Source of the DNA: Lachnoclostridium sp. UBA7215
GTDB lineage: Bacteria; Bacillota; Clostridia; Lachnospirales; Lachnospiraceae
Assembly (NCBI GenBank): GCA_002490465.1
Contig: DKUB01000075.1
Location: 45,352 to 109,351, forward strand
DNA length: 64,000 nt
Reading direction: 5' to 3'
The translations under genes were made by a program, and so were the position numbers. Below, in pieces: positions 49,976-59,500 of the stretch. Every line of letters begins with the position of its first letter. Within the stretch, counting starts at the first letter, position 1. The notes under the pieces were generated by a model. That model worked only from the letters and a program-made list of their open reading frames with translations, did not search any database and was not told the origin of the DNA.

Positions 49976-51716
49976 AAAATATGTAACGCCTTACTTATCG
50001 GCGTTTATTTTGGGACCAATTTTTATGATTGTTGAAGTTTTGGGAGAGGTTATCCTGCCAAAACTTATGTCGGTTATTATTAATATAGGATGTGGTGCCG
50101 GAGGCGGGGAGCCAAGGGGAACAAAATTTATTATTCTGATTGGCGTAGCTATGATTGTGACAGCGGCATTTATGATGCTTGGCGGTGTATTGGGTGCCTA
50201 TTTTGCTGTTAAGGCGTCTGTCAATTTTTCAGCCGATTTGCGGAGGGATGTCTTTCAGAAAGTACAGAGGTTTTCTTTTGCCAATATTGAAAAGTTTTCA
50301 ACGGGTTCTCTCGTTACACGGCTGACGAATGATATTACAAACATGCAGAATGTAATATCTATGGGGCTGCGAATGCTTCTTCGTGCGCCGGGAATGTTAA
50401 TAGGTGGCCTGATTATGGCGTTTATTATGAATGCGAGGCTTGCCCTTGTATTCTGCGTGGTGATACCGCTGCTCTGTATCGCCCTTGTATTAGTAATGCG
50501 TGTTGCCTTTCCAAAGTTTGATATTATGCAGAATAAAATTGATGCGCTAAATTCCAGGATACAGGAGAATATTACAAACCAGAGGGTTGTAAAATCATTT
50601 GTGCGCGATGATTTTGAAAAGGAAACATTTGACCGGGCGAATAACGATTTGCGGGAAAAAACGTTAAGTGCCATGAAAGTAGTTATACTGACTATGCCGA
50701 TTATGACACTTGCCATGAATATAACGGTAATGGCCGTTGTATGGTTTGGCGGGCAGCAGATTTTGATTGGCGATATGCCGGTTGGTGATTTGACGGCATT
50801 TACAACCTATGTAACCCAGATTCTTATGTCACTTATGATGGTTTCCATGATTATGATACAGGGGTCACGTGCTCTGGCCTCCTCGAAACGTATCCGGGAG
50901 GTGCTGGATGCGGAGATTGATTTGAATGATAACGAGGCGGCACATAAGGAACGTCAGGTTACAAGCGGACGAATTGAATTTCGAGGTGTCGGATTCCGCT
51001 ATTACAAAAAACATAAGCACAATGTGCTTCAAAATATTAATTTTACAGCTAATCCGGGTGAGGTAATCGGTATTATCGGTTCTACCGGTTCTGGGAAAAC
51101 AACGTTAGTGCAGTTGATTCCGCGGCTGTATGACTGTGATGAGGGAGAGGTTCTTGTGGATGGGATTAATGTGAGGGACTATTCGCTTGACAATCTCAGG
51201 AATGGTGTTGCCATGGTTTTGCAGAAAAACACTCTCTTTTCCGGAAGTATTATGGAAAATCTGCGCTGGGGGGATGAGAATGCTTCGGATGAAGAGGTCT
51301 ATGAGATGGCAAAGGCAGCTCAGGCAGATTTATTCGTAAGGGATTTTACCGATGGTTATGATATGGAGCTGGGCCAGGGCGGTGTCAATGTATCCGGCGG
51401 GCAGAAACAGCGTCTCTGTATTGCAAGGGCTCTTTTGAAAAAGCCGAAAATTCTCATTTTGGATGACAGCACCAGTGCGGTGGATACTGCCACGGAGGCG
51501 AAAATACGAGAGAGCTTTTCCACCTCACTGAAGGATACGACAAAAATTATTATTGCACAGAGAATTACCTCTGTAGAAAATGCAGACCGGATTCTTGTTA
51601 TGGATGAGGGATGTATTGTTGGGCAGGGAACGCATGAAGAATTAATTCAGACCTGCGAGACATATCAGGAGATTTATTATTCGCAAAAGGATAAAGAAGA
51701 GGAGGTGGCAGGATGA
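49962..51716 (+). CDS. Heterodimeric ABC exporter, subunit with degenerate catalytic site
   Basis: This 584-residue half-transporter has six membrane helices (to about residue 310), then a nucleotide-binding domain: Walker A GSTGSGKTT, signature VSGGQKQR, Walker B ILILDDSTSAVD. The catalytic glutamate after Walker B is an aspartate, as in the non-hydrolysing subunit of heterodimers such as BmrC and LmrC. GGAGGTC precedes ATG 49962, which settles the start against the longer frame from 49911. It overlaps the partner gene by 4 bases. Substrate is unknown; drug or peptide export is typical with MarR control. Confidence 0.92.
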   Translation: MRQYKKYVTPYLSAFILGPIFMIVEVLGEVILPKLMSVIINIGCGAGGGEPRGTKFIILIGVAMIVTAAFMMLGGVLGAYFAVKASVNFSADLRRDVFQKVQRFSFANIEKFSTGSLVTRLTNDITNMQNVISMGLRMLLRAPGMLIGGLIMAFIMNARLALVFCVVIPLLCIALVLVMRVAFPKFDIMQNKIDALNSRIQENITNQRVVKSFVRDDFEKETFDRANNDLREKTLSAMKVVILTMPIMTLAMNITVMAVVWFGGQQILIGDMPVGDLTAFTTYVTQILMSLMMVSMIMIQGSRALASSKRIREVLDAEIDLNDNEAAHKERQVTSGRIEFRGVGFRYYKKHKHNVLQNINFTANPGEVIGIIGSTGSGKTTLVQLIPRLYDCDEGEVLVDGINVRDYSLDNLRNGVAMVLQKNTLFSGSIMENLRWGDENASDEEVYEMAKAAQADLFVRDFTDGYDMELGQGGVNVSGGQKQRLCIARALLKKPKILILDDSTSAVDTATEAKIRESFSTSLKDTTKIIIAQRITSVENADRILVMDEGCIVGQGTHEELIQTCETYQEIYYSQKDKEEEVAG

Positions 51717-53602
51717 GTCAGGCACAGGGAAAAGCACCACAGGGAGGTCCGGGAATGGGACCGGGACCGCACAGAGGGCCGGGCGGAGGACCACGTGGGA
51801 TGCGCCATGGAAAACCAAAAAATTCTGCCGCTACTGTTCGACGTCTGCTTGGATATCTAAAGCAGGATATACCGAAAATAATTGCATCGCTGATTTGCGT
51901 CTTACTGTTTAGCGGCGCTACTCTGGCGGGTTCCTATTTGCTCTCGCCTATTATTGACAATCTGACCAGTTCAACTAAAGCTGTCATGGCAGCTTCAGGA
52001 GCAGAGAGGAATGCGCTGATTGCCTCCGGGGCTGAGACACTGCTGCGTGGGGTGCTTGTTATGTTGTGCATATACGGCGTAGGTGTACTGGCAAACTATT
52101 TGCAGCAGAGAATTATGATTGGAGTGTCTCAAAAGGCACTAATCCGGATACGAAAAGATTTGTTCGACCATTTACAGGATATGCCGGTGCGGTATTTTGA
52201 TACGAACAGTACCGGTGATATTATGAGCCGGTTCACTAATGATGTGGATATGATTGGTGAGTTATTGAATAATACGGTAATCCAGCTTGTGTCCGGCTCT
52301 GTGAGCATTATAGGGACACTGTGCATCATGCTTTATATGAATGTGTGGCTTGCGCTGATAACGATTGTCCTTGTTCCGGTTATGATTGCTGCCGGAGGAA
52401 ATATTGCAAAGAGGAGTTCCAAATATTACCGGGAGCAGCAGAGTGCCCTTGGCGCACTGAATGGTTATATTGAAGAGACAGTAACAGGACAGAAAGTTGT
52501 CAAGGTGTTCTGTCATGAAAAAAAGGCGGTAGAAGAATTTAACGGGCTGAATGATGATTTCCGGAGTAAACAGATAAAAGCGCAGTTTTTTGGCGGTATC
52601 ATGGGGCCTGTTATGGGAAATATCGGACAGATATGTTATGGGCTGACTGCTGCCATCGGCGCAATCTTCTGTTTGCTGGGTACGTTGACCATTGGCCGTC
52701 TTACCGTTTTTGTAAATTATTCCAGACAGTTCAGCCGTCCGATTAATGAGCTGTCAATGCAGGTGAACACGATTTTTTCTGCTCTTGCCGGCGCAGAGCG
52801 TGTATTTCTCGTGATGGATGCCAAAGAGGAAGAGCCGGATGTTGAAAATGCCATTTCCATGGGGAATATTCGCGGTGAGGTTGTCATGGAGCATGTGACA
52901 TTTGGTTACAATGACGACAAGGTGATTTTAAAAGATATCAATCTCTATGCCCATGCCGGACAGAAGGTGGCATTTGTCGGTTCCACAGGGGCAGGGAAGA
53001 CAACAATTACAAATCTGCTGAATCGCTTTTATGATATTCAGCAGGGCAGGATAACAATTGACGGCGTAGATCTGAAAAAATATAAGCGTGACAGCCTGCG
53101 CTCAAATATTGCCATGGTATTGCAGGACACTCACCTGTTCAGCGGCACCGTAAGGGAGAATATCCGTTATGGCCGTCCCGGGGCGACTGACGAGGAAGTG
53201 GAGCAGGCAGCGAAGACGGCAAGCGCCCATTCATTTATTATGCGTCTGGAGGATGGATATGATACGGTCCTGGAAGGAGATGGCACAAATTTAAGCCAGG
53301 GCCAGCGTCAGCTGTTAAATATTGCCAGGGCGGCAATTTCTGTTGCACCGATTCTTGTACTGGATGAGGCAACAAGCTCTGTAGACACCAGGACAGAAAT
53401 GCATATAGACCACGGAATGGAACGCCTGATGAAAAACCGCACCACGTTTGTAATTGCACACCGGCTTTCCACCGTGCGCAATGCAGACTGTATTATGGTT
53501 TTGGAGCATGGGGAAATTATTGAGCGCGGAACGCATAAGGAACTGTTGGAGAAAAAAGGAAGATATTACCAATTATACACTGGTGTTGTCGAATTAGCGT
53601 AA
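51713..53602 (+). CDS. Heterodimeric ABC exporter, catalytic subunit
   Basis: This 629-residue half-transporter has an unusual Gly/Pro-rich N-terminus (about 35 residues), six membrane helices and a nucleotide-binding domain with Walker A GSTGAGKTT, signature LSQGQRQL and Walker B ILVLDEATSSVD with the canonical glutamate. It complements the aspartate-containing partner. The ATG lies in an ATGA overlap with the first subunit. The signature LSQGQ carries Gln for Gly, common on the catalytic side of such pairs. Export across the cytoplasmic membrane. Confidence 0.92.
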   Translation: MSQAQGKAPQGGPGMGPGPHRGPGGGPRGMRHGKPKNSAATVRRLLGYLKQDIPKIIASLICVLLFSGATLAGSYLLSPIIDNLTSSTKAVMAASGAERNALIASGAETLLRGVLVMLCIYGVGVLANYLQQRIMIGVSQKALIRIRKDLFDHLQDMPVRYFDTNSTGDIMSRFTNDVDMIGELLNNTVIQLVSGSVSIIGTLCIMLYMNVWLALITIVLVPVMIAAGGNIAKRSSKYYREQQSALGALNGYIEETVTGQKVVKVFCHEKKAVEEFNGLNDDFRSKQIKAQFFGGIMGPVMGNIGQICYGLTAAIGAIFCLLGTLTIGRLTVFVNYSRQFSRPINELSMQVNTIFSALAGAERVFLVMDAKEEEPDVENAISMGNIRGEVVMEHVTFGYNDDKVILKDINLYAHAGQKVAFVGSTGAGKTTITNLLNRFYDIQQGRITIDGVDLKKYKRDSLRSNIAMVLQDTHLFSGTVRENIRYGRPGATDEEVEQAAKTASAHSFIMRLEDGYDTVLEGDGTNLSQGQRQLLNIARAAISVAPILVLDEATSSVDTRTEMHIDHGMERLMKNRTTFVIAHRLSTVRNADCIMVLEHGEIIERGTHKELLEKKGRYYQLYTGVVELA

Positions 53603-53709
53603 TATTTGGTAAATTTTATTATTTGTTATGCACTGGACAAAAGAACCGTTATGGTATATTATGTTTTGTAAGAAAGATGATAAGTTTTGAAAGGAGAGAC
53701 ACGGGAAGT

Positions 53710-54510
53710 ATGAAAAAGAAAGCGGGATTGTTATTAACAGGGATAATGCTTTTTGTGGCACTTATCGTTGGGTTTTCATCAACGGCAACAAAGGCTACTG
53801 CCTCGGCTGATGCTTCGGTTGATGCCCCGTCAGGAAGTCAAAATCCACAAGCAACTGCTCCGGCAGAGGGTACAGTGTCCGGCCCTGCTGTTGATGTCAG
53901 CCAGATTGCAATGAATAAGCAGAAAACAATTGTAAAAGTTGGAAAAAAATCTGTTCTGAAAATCAGCGGAACTCCTTCACAGGTTGTCTGGACCAGTAAA
54001 AATCCACAGATTGCAACAGTCAGTGGAACAGGAACTGTAAAGGGAGTAAAAACAGGAAAGACTGTTGTAACGGCAAGTGTAGATGGTATTACACTTTCAT
54101 GTAATGTCACTGTAGTTGCTAAAATGACAAAAAAAGATTTCAGCAAGTTTTCGGGAGAAAACTTTGTAGCATATTGCCAGCGAATGGGATATAACGGCGG
54201 CTATGCATGGAAGGGGCAGTGGAAAGGTAACAGTAAAAAGAGAAGTACATACCGAAAAATAAAAATAGGAGCCACAAAGGCAAAGGTAGAAAAGGCATAC
54301 GGTGATTTCACTCTTGTAAAATGTAAGGCAAAGGATCCTTTTACAAAAATGAAAGGGTTGAAAAAGAACAAGGTCAAATATTATAACGATGAAGTATGGG
54401 GAAGATATCGAATTCGTTTCTATTATAACAGCAAAAAGAAAGTAGTGGCAATTATTCTGGCATGTAACATAGGGGAGATTAAGAAAAAAGATTTAAAGAA
54501 GTATTTATGA
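53710..54510 (+). CDS. Small secreted BIG2-domain protein
   Basis: This 266-residue protein has a signal peptide (LLLTGIMLFVALIVGFSS), an Ala/Ser/Pro-rich linker, one BIG2 Ig-like domain at about residues 65-145 (KVGKKSVLKI, WTSKNPQIATVSGTGTVKGV) and a C-terminal lysine-rich domain of about 120 residues I do not recognise. GAAAGGAGA lies upstream of ATG 53710; the longer frame from 53623 has no fitting start. It resembles a short relative of the protein at 30232. Wall or glycan binding is likely. A strong terminator follows. Confidence 0.82.
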   Translation: MKKKAGLLLTGIMLFVALIVGFSSTATKATASADASVDAPSGSQNPQATAPAEGTVSGPAVDVSQIAMNKQKTIVKVGKKSVLKISGTPSQVVWTSKNPQIATVSGTGTVKGVKTGKTVVTASVDGITLSCNVTVVAKMTKKDFSKFSGENFVAYCQRMGYNGGYAWKGQWKGNSKKRSTYRKIKIGATKAKVEKAYGDFTLVKCKAKDPFTKMKGLKKNKVKYYNDEVWGRYRIRFYYNSKKKVVAIILACNIGEIKKKDLKKYL

Positions 54511-54526
54511 TTCATTAAATGATTCA

Positions 54527-54581
54527 AAAAGACCGGTATAAATCAGGGAATTAGTTTCGCAAAGATTTATACCGGTCTTTT
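54527..54581. terminator. Bidirectional terminator
   Basis: An 18-bp stem, AAAAGACCGGTATAAATC with its exact complement at 54564-54581, has a 19-base loop. T-runs occur in both directions; it serves the converging genes on either side. Confidence 0.9.
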
Positions 54582-54587
54582 ATTCGC

Positions 54588-54953
54588 CTACTGGTCGATG
54601 GCTTCCCCTTCTACCGGTTCATCCGTTTCTTCATTTTCTGTTTCCTTTTCATTGTCTGGCTGTTTTGGCGGCTGGGAGAGCAGCACAAGTACGCCGATTA
54701 AAATACTGAGGACAATGGGGGCAGCATATACAACATACTGGGCGGCTGTTGAGATAGTGTGCGCCTGGGTATTAAACCATACTATGGCACAAAATTCAGC
54801 AATAAAGACCAGGATGCCCAAAATAGTGCCGAGAGTGCGGGCAATGGCTTTCTGGTTACCGCCAAATTTTGCTTTAACCACACTATATACAAGGAAAAAA
54901 GCTACTCCGGAATCAAACAGACCAAAGAGCAGCATTCCAGGATTCATTATCAA
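54588..54953 (-). CDS. Small three-helix membrane protein, unknown function
   Basis: This roughly 121-residue protein has three membrane helices (MLLFGLFDSGVAFFLVYSV, the TLGTILGILVFIAEFCAIV region and YAAPIVLSILIGVLVLL) and a very acidic C-terminal tail (NEKETENEETDEP). I do not recognise a family. GAGGTGA lies 5 bases before a TTG at 54953; the ATG at 54947 is the other candidate. It stands alone, converging on the BIG2 gene. Orientation and role are unknown. Confidence 0.7.
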   Translation of the reverse strand: MIMNPGMLLFGLFDSGVAFFLVYSVVKAKFGGNQKAIARTLGTILGILVFIAEFCAIVWFNTQAHTISTAAQYVVYAAPIVLSILIGVLVLLSQPPKQPDNEKETENEETDEPVEGEAIDQ

Positions 54954-55049
54954 TAAAATCACCTCATTTTTTATAAAATACACAAAATATTATAGCATAT
55001 TCCGGCTTTCGTTTCCACAAAAAAATATTTCAATATTTAAAAAAAGTAA

Positions 55050-55078
55050 TTGACTTTTCAGGGGCAAAATGATAATAT
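55050..55078 (+). promoter_or_regulatory. Promoter of tRNA-Leu
   Basis: TTGACT and TAATAT are separated by 17 bases; the tRNA begins 12 bases after the -10 box. Confidence 0.65.
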
Positions 55079-55089
55079 AACATTTGCAT

Positions 55090-55173
55090 GCAGGAATGGC
55101 GGAATTGGCAGACGCGCACGGTTCAGGTCCGTGTGGTAGCAATACCATGAGGGTTCAAGTCCCTTTTCCTGCA
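55090..55173 (+). tRNA. tRNA-Leu (anticodon CAG)
   Basis: The 84-base gene folds as a class II tRNA: acceptor GCAGGAA with TTCCTGC, anticodon stem CACGG/CCGTG with loop TTCAGGT (anticodon CAG at 55124-55126), a long variable arm and T-loop GGTTCAAGT. It reads CUG codons. CCA is not encoded. Confidence 0.95.
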
Positions 55174-55263
55174 TTTTCTTATGTGTCTGTTCATAAATTT
55201 GCAATATTTTTATGATACTATCTATAAAGAACAAAAGCGTGAAGTCTTGGAGGCAGAATTAAA

Positions 55264-56451
55264 ATGAATAGTGCAAAAAAAATCATAAAAAATCAGGGAC
55301 TTGGCAACAGCGGAGTGACAAAGTCTGAAGAAGAGGGACTTGGTTCCCGCAAAAATAAAATTTTAATAATCATTGGTCTTTGTTTAATTGTTGGCATTAG
55401 TCTGGTTGTTGCATATATCCAGCTCCGCCCGAGAGAGATTCTTGTTGTAAAAGGAACGGGAGAGAATAACCAGTCTATCACAAATAAGGTATATTATACA
55501 GATGCTATGTATGATATATATACGGCAGAAACGCAGTATAACAGTTATGAATCCATATATCAGCAAATATACGGCACGACATATTGGGCGGCAGAAAATG
55601 TGGATAATGAGGGACGAAATGGTTCCCAGGCCGTTAAAAAACAGATTATGGATGCTCTGAAACAGCGGGAAATCCTTTATATGGAATCGCTGAAAAATAA
55701 GGTTGAGCTGACGGCTGAGGAACAGCAGAGTGTGACGCAGGATGTGAACAGTACAATGCAGAACATGTCGGACAAGCAGAAAAAGATTTCCGGACTTGAT
55801 TCTGCAACACTTCAGGAGATATTTGAAAAGCAGGCGCTGGCGGATAAATATAAGGAACAGGTTATTGCCGGACTTGGTATTGATGAGGAAGCGCTGAAAA
55901 AGACGGTAAGTAAAAAAGATTACCGTCAGTATACGCTTCAGTACTATACAATAGCGAAAACAGAGACAAAGGCGGGAGAGTCTGAGGCAACGCAGAAGAG
56001 CGAAGAGGATTTGAAAAAGGCAAAGGATGATATTACAGCGTTGCAAAAGAAGGCGGTTTCTGCAGAAGATTTTACAAAGGGTCTGATTACAGATTCTGAT
56101 AATAATAATATTGATGACAAGACAGGTATCAGTTATTCAACAGAAAACCTTATAGAAACCGATACTGACTTTATGACGGAAAAGGCGAGAAAACAGGTTA
56201 AAGCGATGAAGAATGGCCAGGTATCTGGTGTGATTGAGACAAAGGATGCTTATTTTGTAGTTAAAATGGTAAATAATGATGACCCTGAGGCCTACGATGC
56301 ACAGTGTGAGCAGGTTGTCAGTGATGAGAAGGAAAATAAGTTCCAGGAGAAGTACCGGACAGATATTAAAATCAGCTATACAACGGAGGTACAGAGCTAT
56401 TGGAAAGGCAGAGTTTCAATCGGGTATTTGACAGCAGACAATAATAATTAA
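55264..56451 (+). CDS. Membrane-anchored PpiC/SurA-like peptidyl-prolyl isomerase
   Basis: This 395-residue protein has one membrane anchor (about residues 33-52), a SurA_N-like helical region (AVKKQIMDALKQREILYMES), and a parvulin-type region from about residue 215 to 365 (YTLQYYTIA, KKAVSAEDFTKGL, VKAMKNGQVSGVIETKDAYFVVKM). Such proteins help fold exported proteins at the outer face. The parvulin core is weakly conserved, so enzyme activity is not certain. TTGGAGG lies upstream of the ATG. A good terminator follows at 56456. Confidence 0.82.
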   Translation: MNSAKKIIKNQGLGNSGVTKSEEEGLGSRKNKILIIIGLCLIVGISLVVAYIQLRPREILVVKGTGENNQSITNKVYYTDAMYDIYTAETQYNSYESIYQQIYGTTYWAAENVDNEGRNGSQAVKKQIMDALKQREILYMESLKNKVELTAEEQQSVTQDVNSTMQNMSDKQKKISGLDSATLQEIFEKQALADKYKEQVIAGLGIDEEALKKTVSKKDYRQYTLQYYTIAKTETKAGESEATQKSEEDLKKAKDDITALQKKAVSAEDFTKGLITDSDNNNIDDKTGISYSTENLIETDTDFMTEKARKQVKAMKNGQVSGVIETKDAYFVVKMVNNDDPEAYDAQCEQVVSDEKENKFQEKYRTDIKISYTTEVQSYWKGRVSIGYLTADNNN

Positions 56452-56455
56452 TGAT

Positions 56456-56482
56456 AAAAGCGCTTGTTTGGCAAGCGCTTTT
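56456..56482 (+). terminator. Intrinsic terminator before purL
   Basis: AAAAGCGCTTG pairs with CAAGCGCTTTT across a 5-base loop TTTGG, so an 11-bp stem ends in TTTT. Confidence 0.9.
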
Positions 56483-56513
56483 GTGCATAAATTAAGGACT
56501 GAAGGAGGAAGCC

Positions 56514-59500
56514 ATGTCAAGTGTAAAGAGGATTTATGTGGAGAAAAAAGAAGATTATGCCGTACATGCAAAAGAGCTGAAGCAGGAGCTCTGTGGATAT
56601 TTGAATATCCATACGCTTACGGAAGTACGGGTGCTGATACGGTATGATGTGGAAGCACTGAGTGAGGAGACATATCAAAAAGCGCTTGTGACAGTTTTTT
56701 CAGAGCCGCCGGTAGATCATATATTTGAGGGGGCATTTGAAAAATCTGACAGTGACAGAGTATTTTCTGTGGAATATCTGCCGGGACAGTTTGATCAGCG
56801 TGCGGATTCTGCTGAGCAGTGCGTGAAGCTTCTGAATGAAAAAGAGGAGCCTATTATCCGTTCTGCCACGACTTATGTACTTTCCGGCAATATCTCGGAT
56901 GAGGACTTTGCACGCATAAAATCCTATTGTATTAATCCGGTGGATTCCAGAGAGACGGATGAGACAGTACCGGATACGCTAGCAGCGGTATTTGATGAGC
57001 CGGAGGATGTAAAGACCCTGGATGGATTCCGGGACATGAAGCAGGAAGAATTGTCCCCGCTTTACGACTCTCTGAATCTGGCAATGACAATGAAAGACTT
57101 TCTTCATATTCAGAAATATTTTCGTGAAGAGGAAAAGAGAGACCCATCTATGACAGAAATTAGGGTGCTTGATACTTATTGGTCGGACCATTGCCGCCAC
57201 ACGACATTTTTAACAGAATTAAAAAATATTACCTTTATGGACGGCGATTACAAAGAGCCGATACAGAATACTTTTCTGGAATATAAAGCAGCCCACGATA
57301 AGATGTATCAGGGACGTGATGACAAATTTGTTTCCCTAATGGACATTGCCCTATTGGGAATGAAAAAACTCCGTGCAGAGGGAAAGCTGGAAGACATGGA
57401 GGAATCCGATGAGATAAATGCCTGCTCCATTGTTGTTCCGGTAGAGATTGATAGGGGAAATGGGCCAGAGAAAGAGGAATGGCTAGTATTTTTCAAAAAT
57501 GAGACGCATAACCATCCGACAGAGATCGAGCCCTTTGGTGGTGCGGCAACCTGTCTTGGCGGTGCCATCCGTGATCCGCTGTCCGGGCGCGGATATGTGT
57601 ACCAGGCCATGCGTGTCACTGGTGCAGCAGACCCGACAAAGTCTTTGCAGGAAACATTGGAAGGAAAGCTTGCGCAGAGAAAGATAGTAACGGGGGCAGC
57701 AAAGGGATACAGTTCCTATGGAAATCAGATAGGTCTTGCTACAGGGCTTGTCGATGAGGTGTATCATCCCGGCTATGTGGCAAAGAGATTGGAAATCGGC
57801 GCTGTTATGGGGGCGGCCCCGAGAAAAAATGTAATCCGTGAAAACTCTGACCCGGGAGATATTATCATCCTGTTAGGCGGGCGTACCGGAAGGGATGGCT
57901 GCGGTGGTGCAACCGGTTCTTCCAAGGCGCACAATACCGCATCCATTGATACCTGCGGAGCGGAGGTACAAAAAGGAAATCCTCCGACAGAGAGAAAAAT
58001 CCAGCGTTTGTTCCGGAGGGAAGAGGTGAGCAGATGTATAAAGAAATGTAATGACTTTGGTGCAGGCGGAGTTTCTGTTGCCATTGGTGAACTCGCAGAC
58101 GGCCTTACGGTTGATTTGGACAAGGTGCCAAAGAAATATGCTGGACTTGACGGTACAGAGCTTGCCATTTCAGAATCCCAGGAAAGAATGGCAGTTGTCG
58201 TTGATAAAAAAGATGTGGACCGCATGCTTGCCTATGCGGAGGAAGAAAATCTGGAAGCAGTGTGCGTGGCTGAAGTGACGGAAAATCCACGCTTAATATT
58301 AAAATGGAGAGGAAGGGAAATTGTAAATATTTCCCGTGCCTTTCTGGATACAAACGGTGCCCATCAGGAAACAGATGTTGAGGTGGAGAGTCCGTCAAAA
58401 GCGGATAATTATCTCACAAAGACAGAAAAAGTTCCGAATTTCCGGGATGCTTTTCTGAAAAAACTGGCAAGCCTGAATGCATGCTCCAAAAAAGGACTTG
58501 TTGAGATGTTTGACAGTTCCATTGGCGCCTGTACAGTAAATATGCCATATGGTGGGAAATACCAGCTCACTCCGACACAGACAATGATTGCAAAACTTCC
58601 TGTGTTAGACGGCGTATGCGATACCGTAACAATGATGAGTTATGGTATGGACCCATATCTGATGAGCTGGAGCCCTTATCACGGAGCAGCCTATGCCGTG
58701 CTTACCTCCGTTGCAAAAATCGTAGCGGCCGGAGGGGACTATAAGAAAATCCGTTTTACGTTCCAGGAGTACTTTAAACGGATGACAGAGGATAAAAGAC
58801 GCTGGGGAGAGCCTATGGCAGCGCTTCTCGGAGCCTATGATGCACAGATTAAGCTCGGCCTTCCTTCGATCGGCGGCAAGGACAGTATGTCGGGGACCTT
58901 TAATGATATTGATGTACCGCCTACCCTTTGTTCCTTTGCGGTGACAGTGGGAAATCTTTCCGATGTGATAACGAACGAATTAAAAGAGGCGGGCAGCCGT
59001 CTTGTAAAAGTGACAATCCATAAGGATGGTTATGATCTGCCGGATTATGGGTTTATTATGGGTCAGTATGAGAAACTTTTGCAGCTGATGAGAGATGGCG
59101 TCATCCTCTCGGCACAGGCTTTAGATGGAAATGGTATTGCGGATGCTGTGGCAAAAATGGCATTTGGAAATAAACTCGGTGCTAAATTCTGCAAACACCG
59201 TCCCAAGGAATACTTTTTCTGCCCGGCTTACGGAGAAATCGTTGTTGAGATTCACGAGGAAGATCTTGCGAAGTTAGATGCGGCGGGAATCGAATATGAA
59301 AAATTCGGAAAAGTGCTTGAGGAGCAGAACTTTGTCTGTGATGAGGAGAAGATTTCCCTGGATGAAGCGCTGGAGGCATGGACAGGTACGCTCGAAAAAG
59401 TATTCCCGACACGCTCCGGCGAAGGAAAAGAGTGCATTGACAGTCCGGTTTATAAAGCGGACAGTATATATGTATGCCGTCATAAAGTGGCAAAGCCGAA

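Noticed and set aside
56452..56513. Purine riboswitch before purL
   Set aside because: Only 62 bases are available and they hold a simple terminator and a ribosome site.
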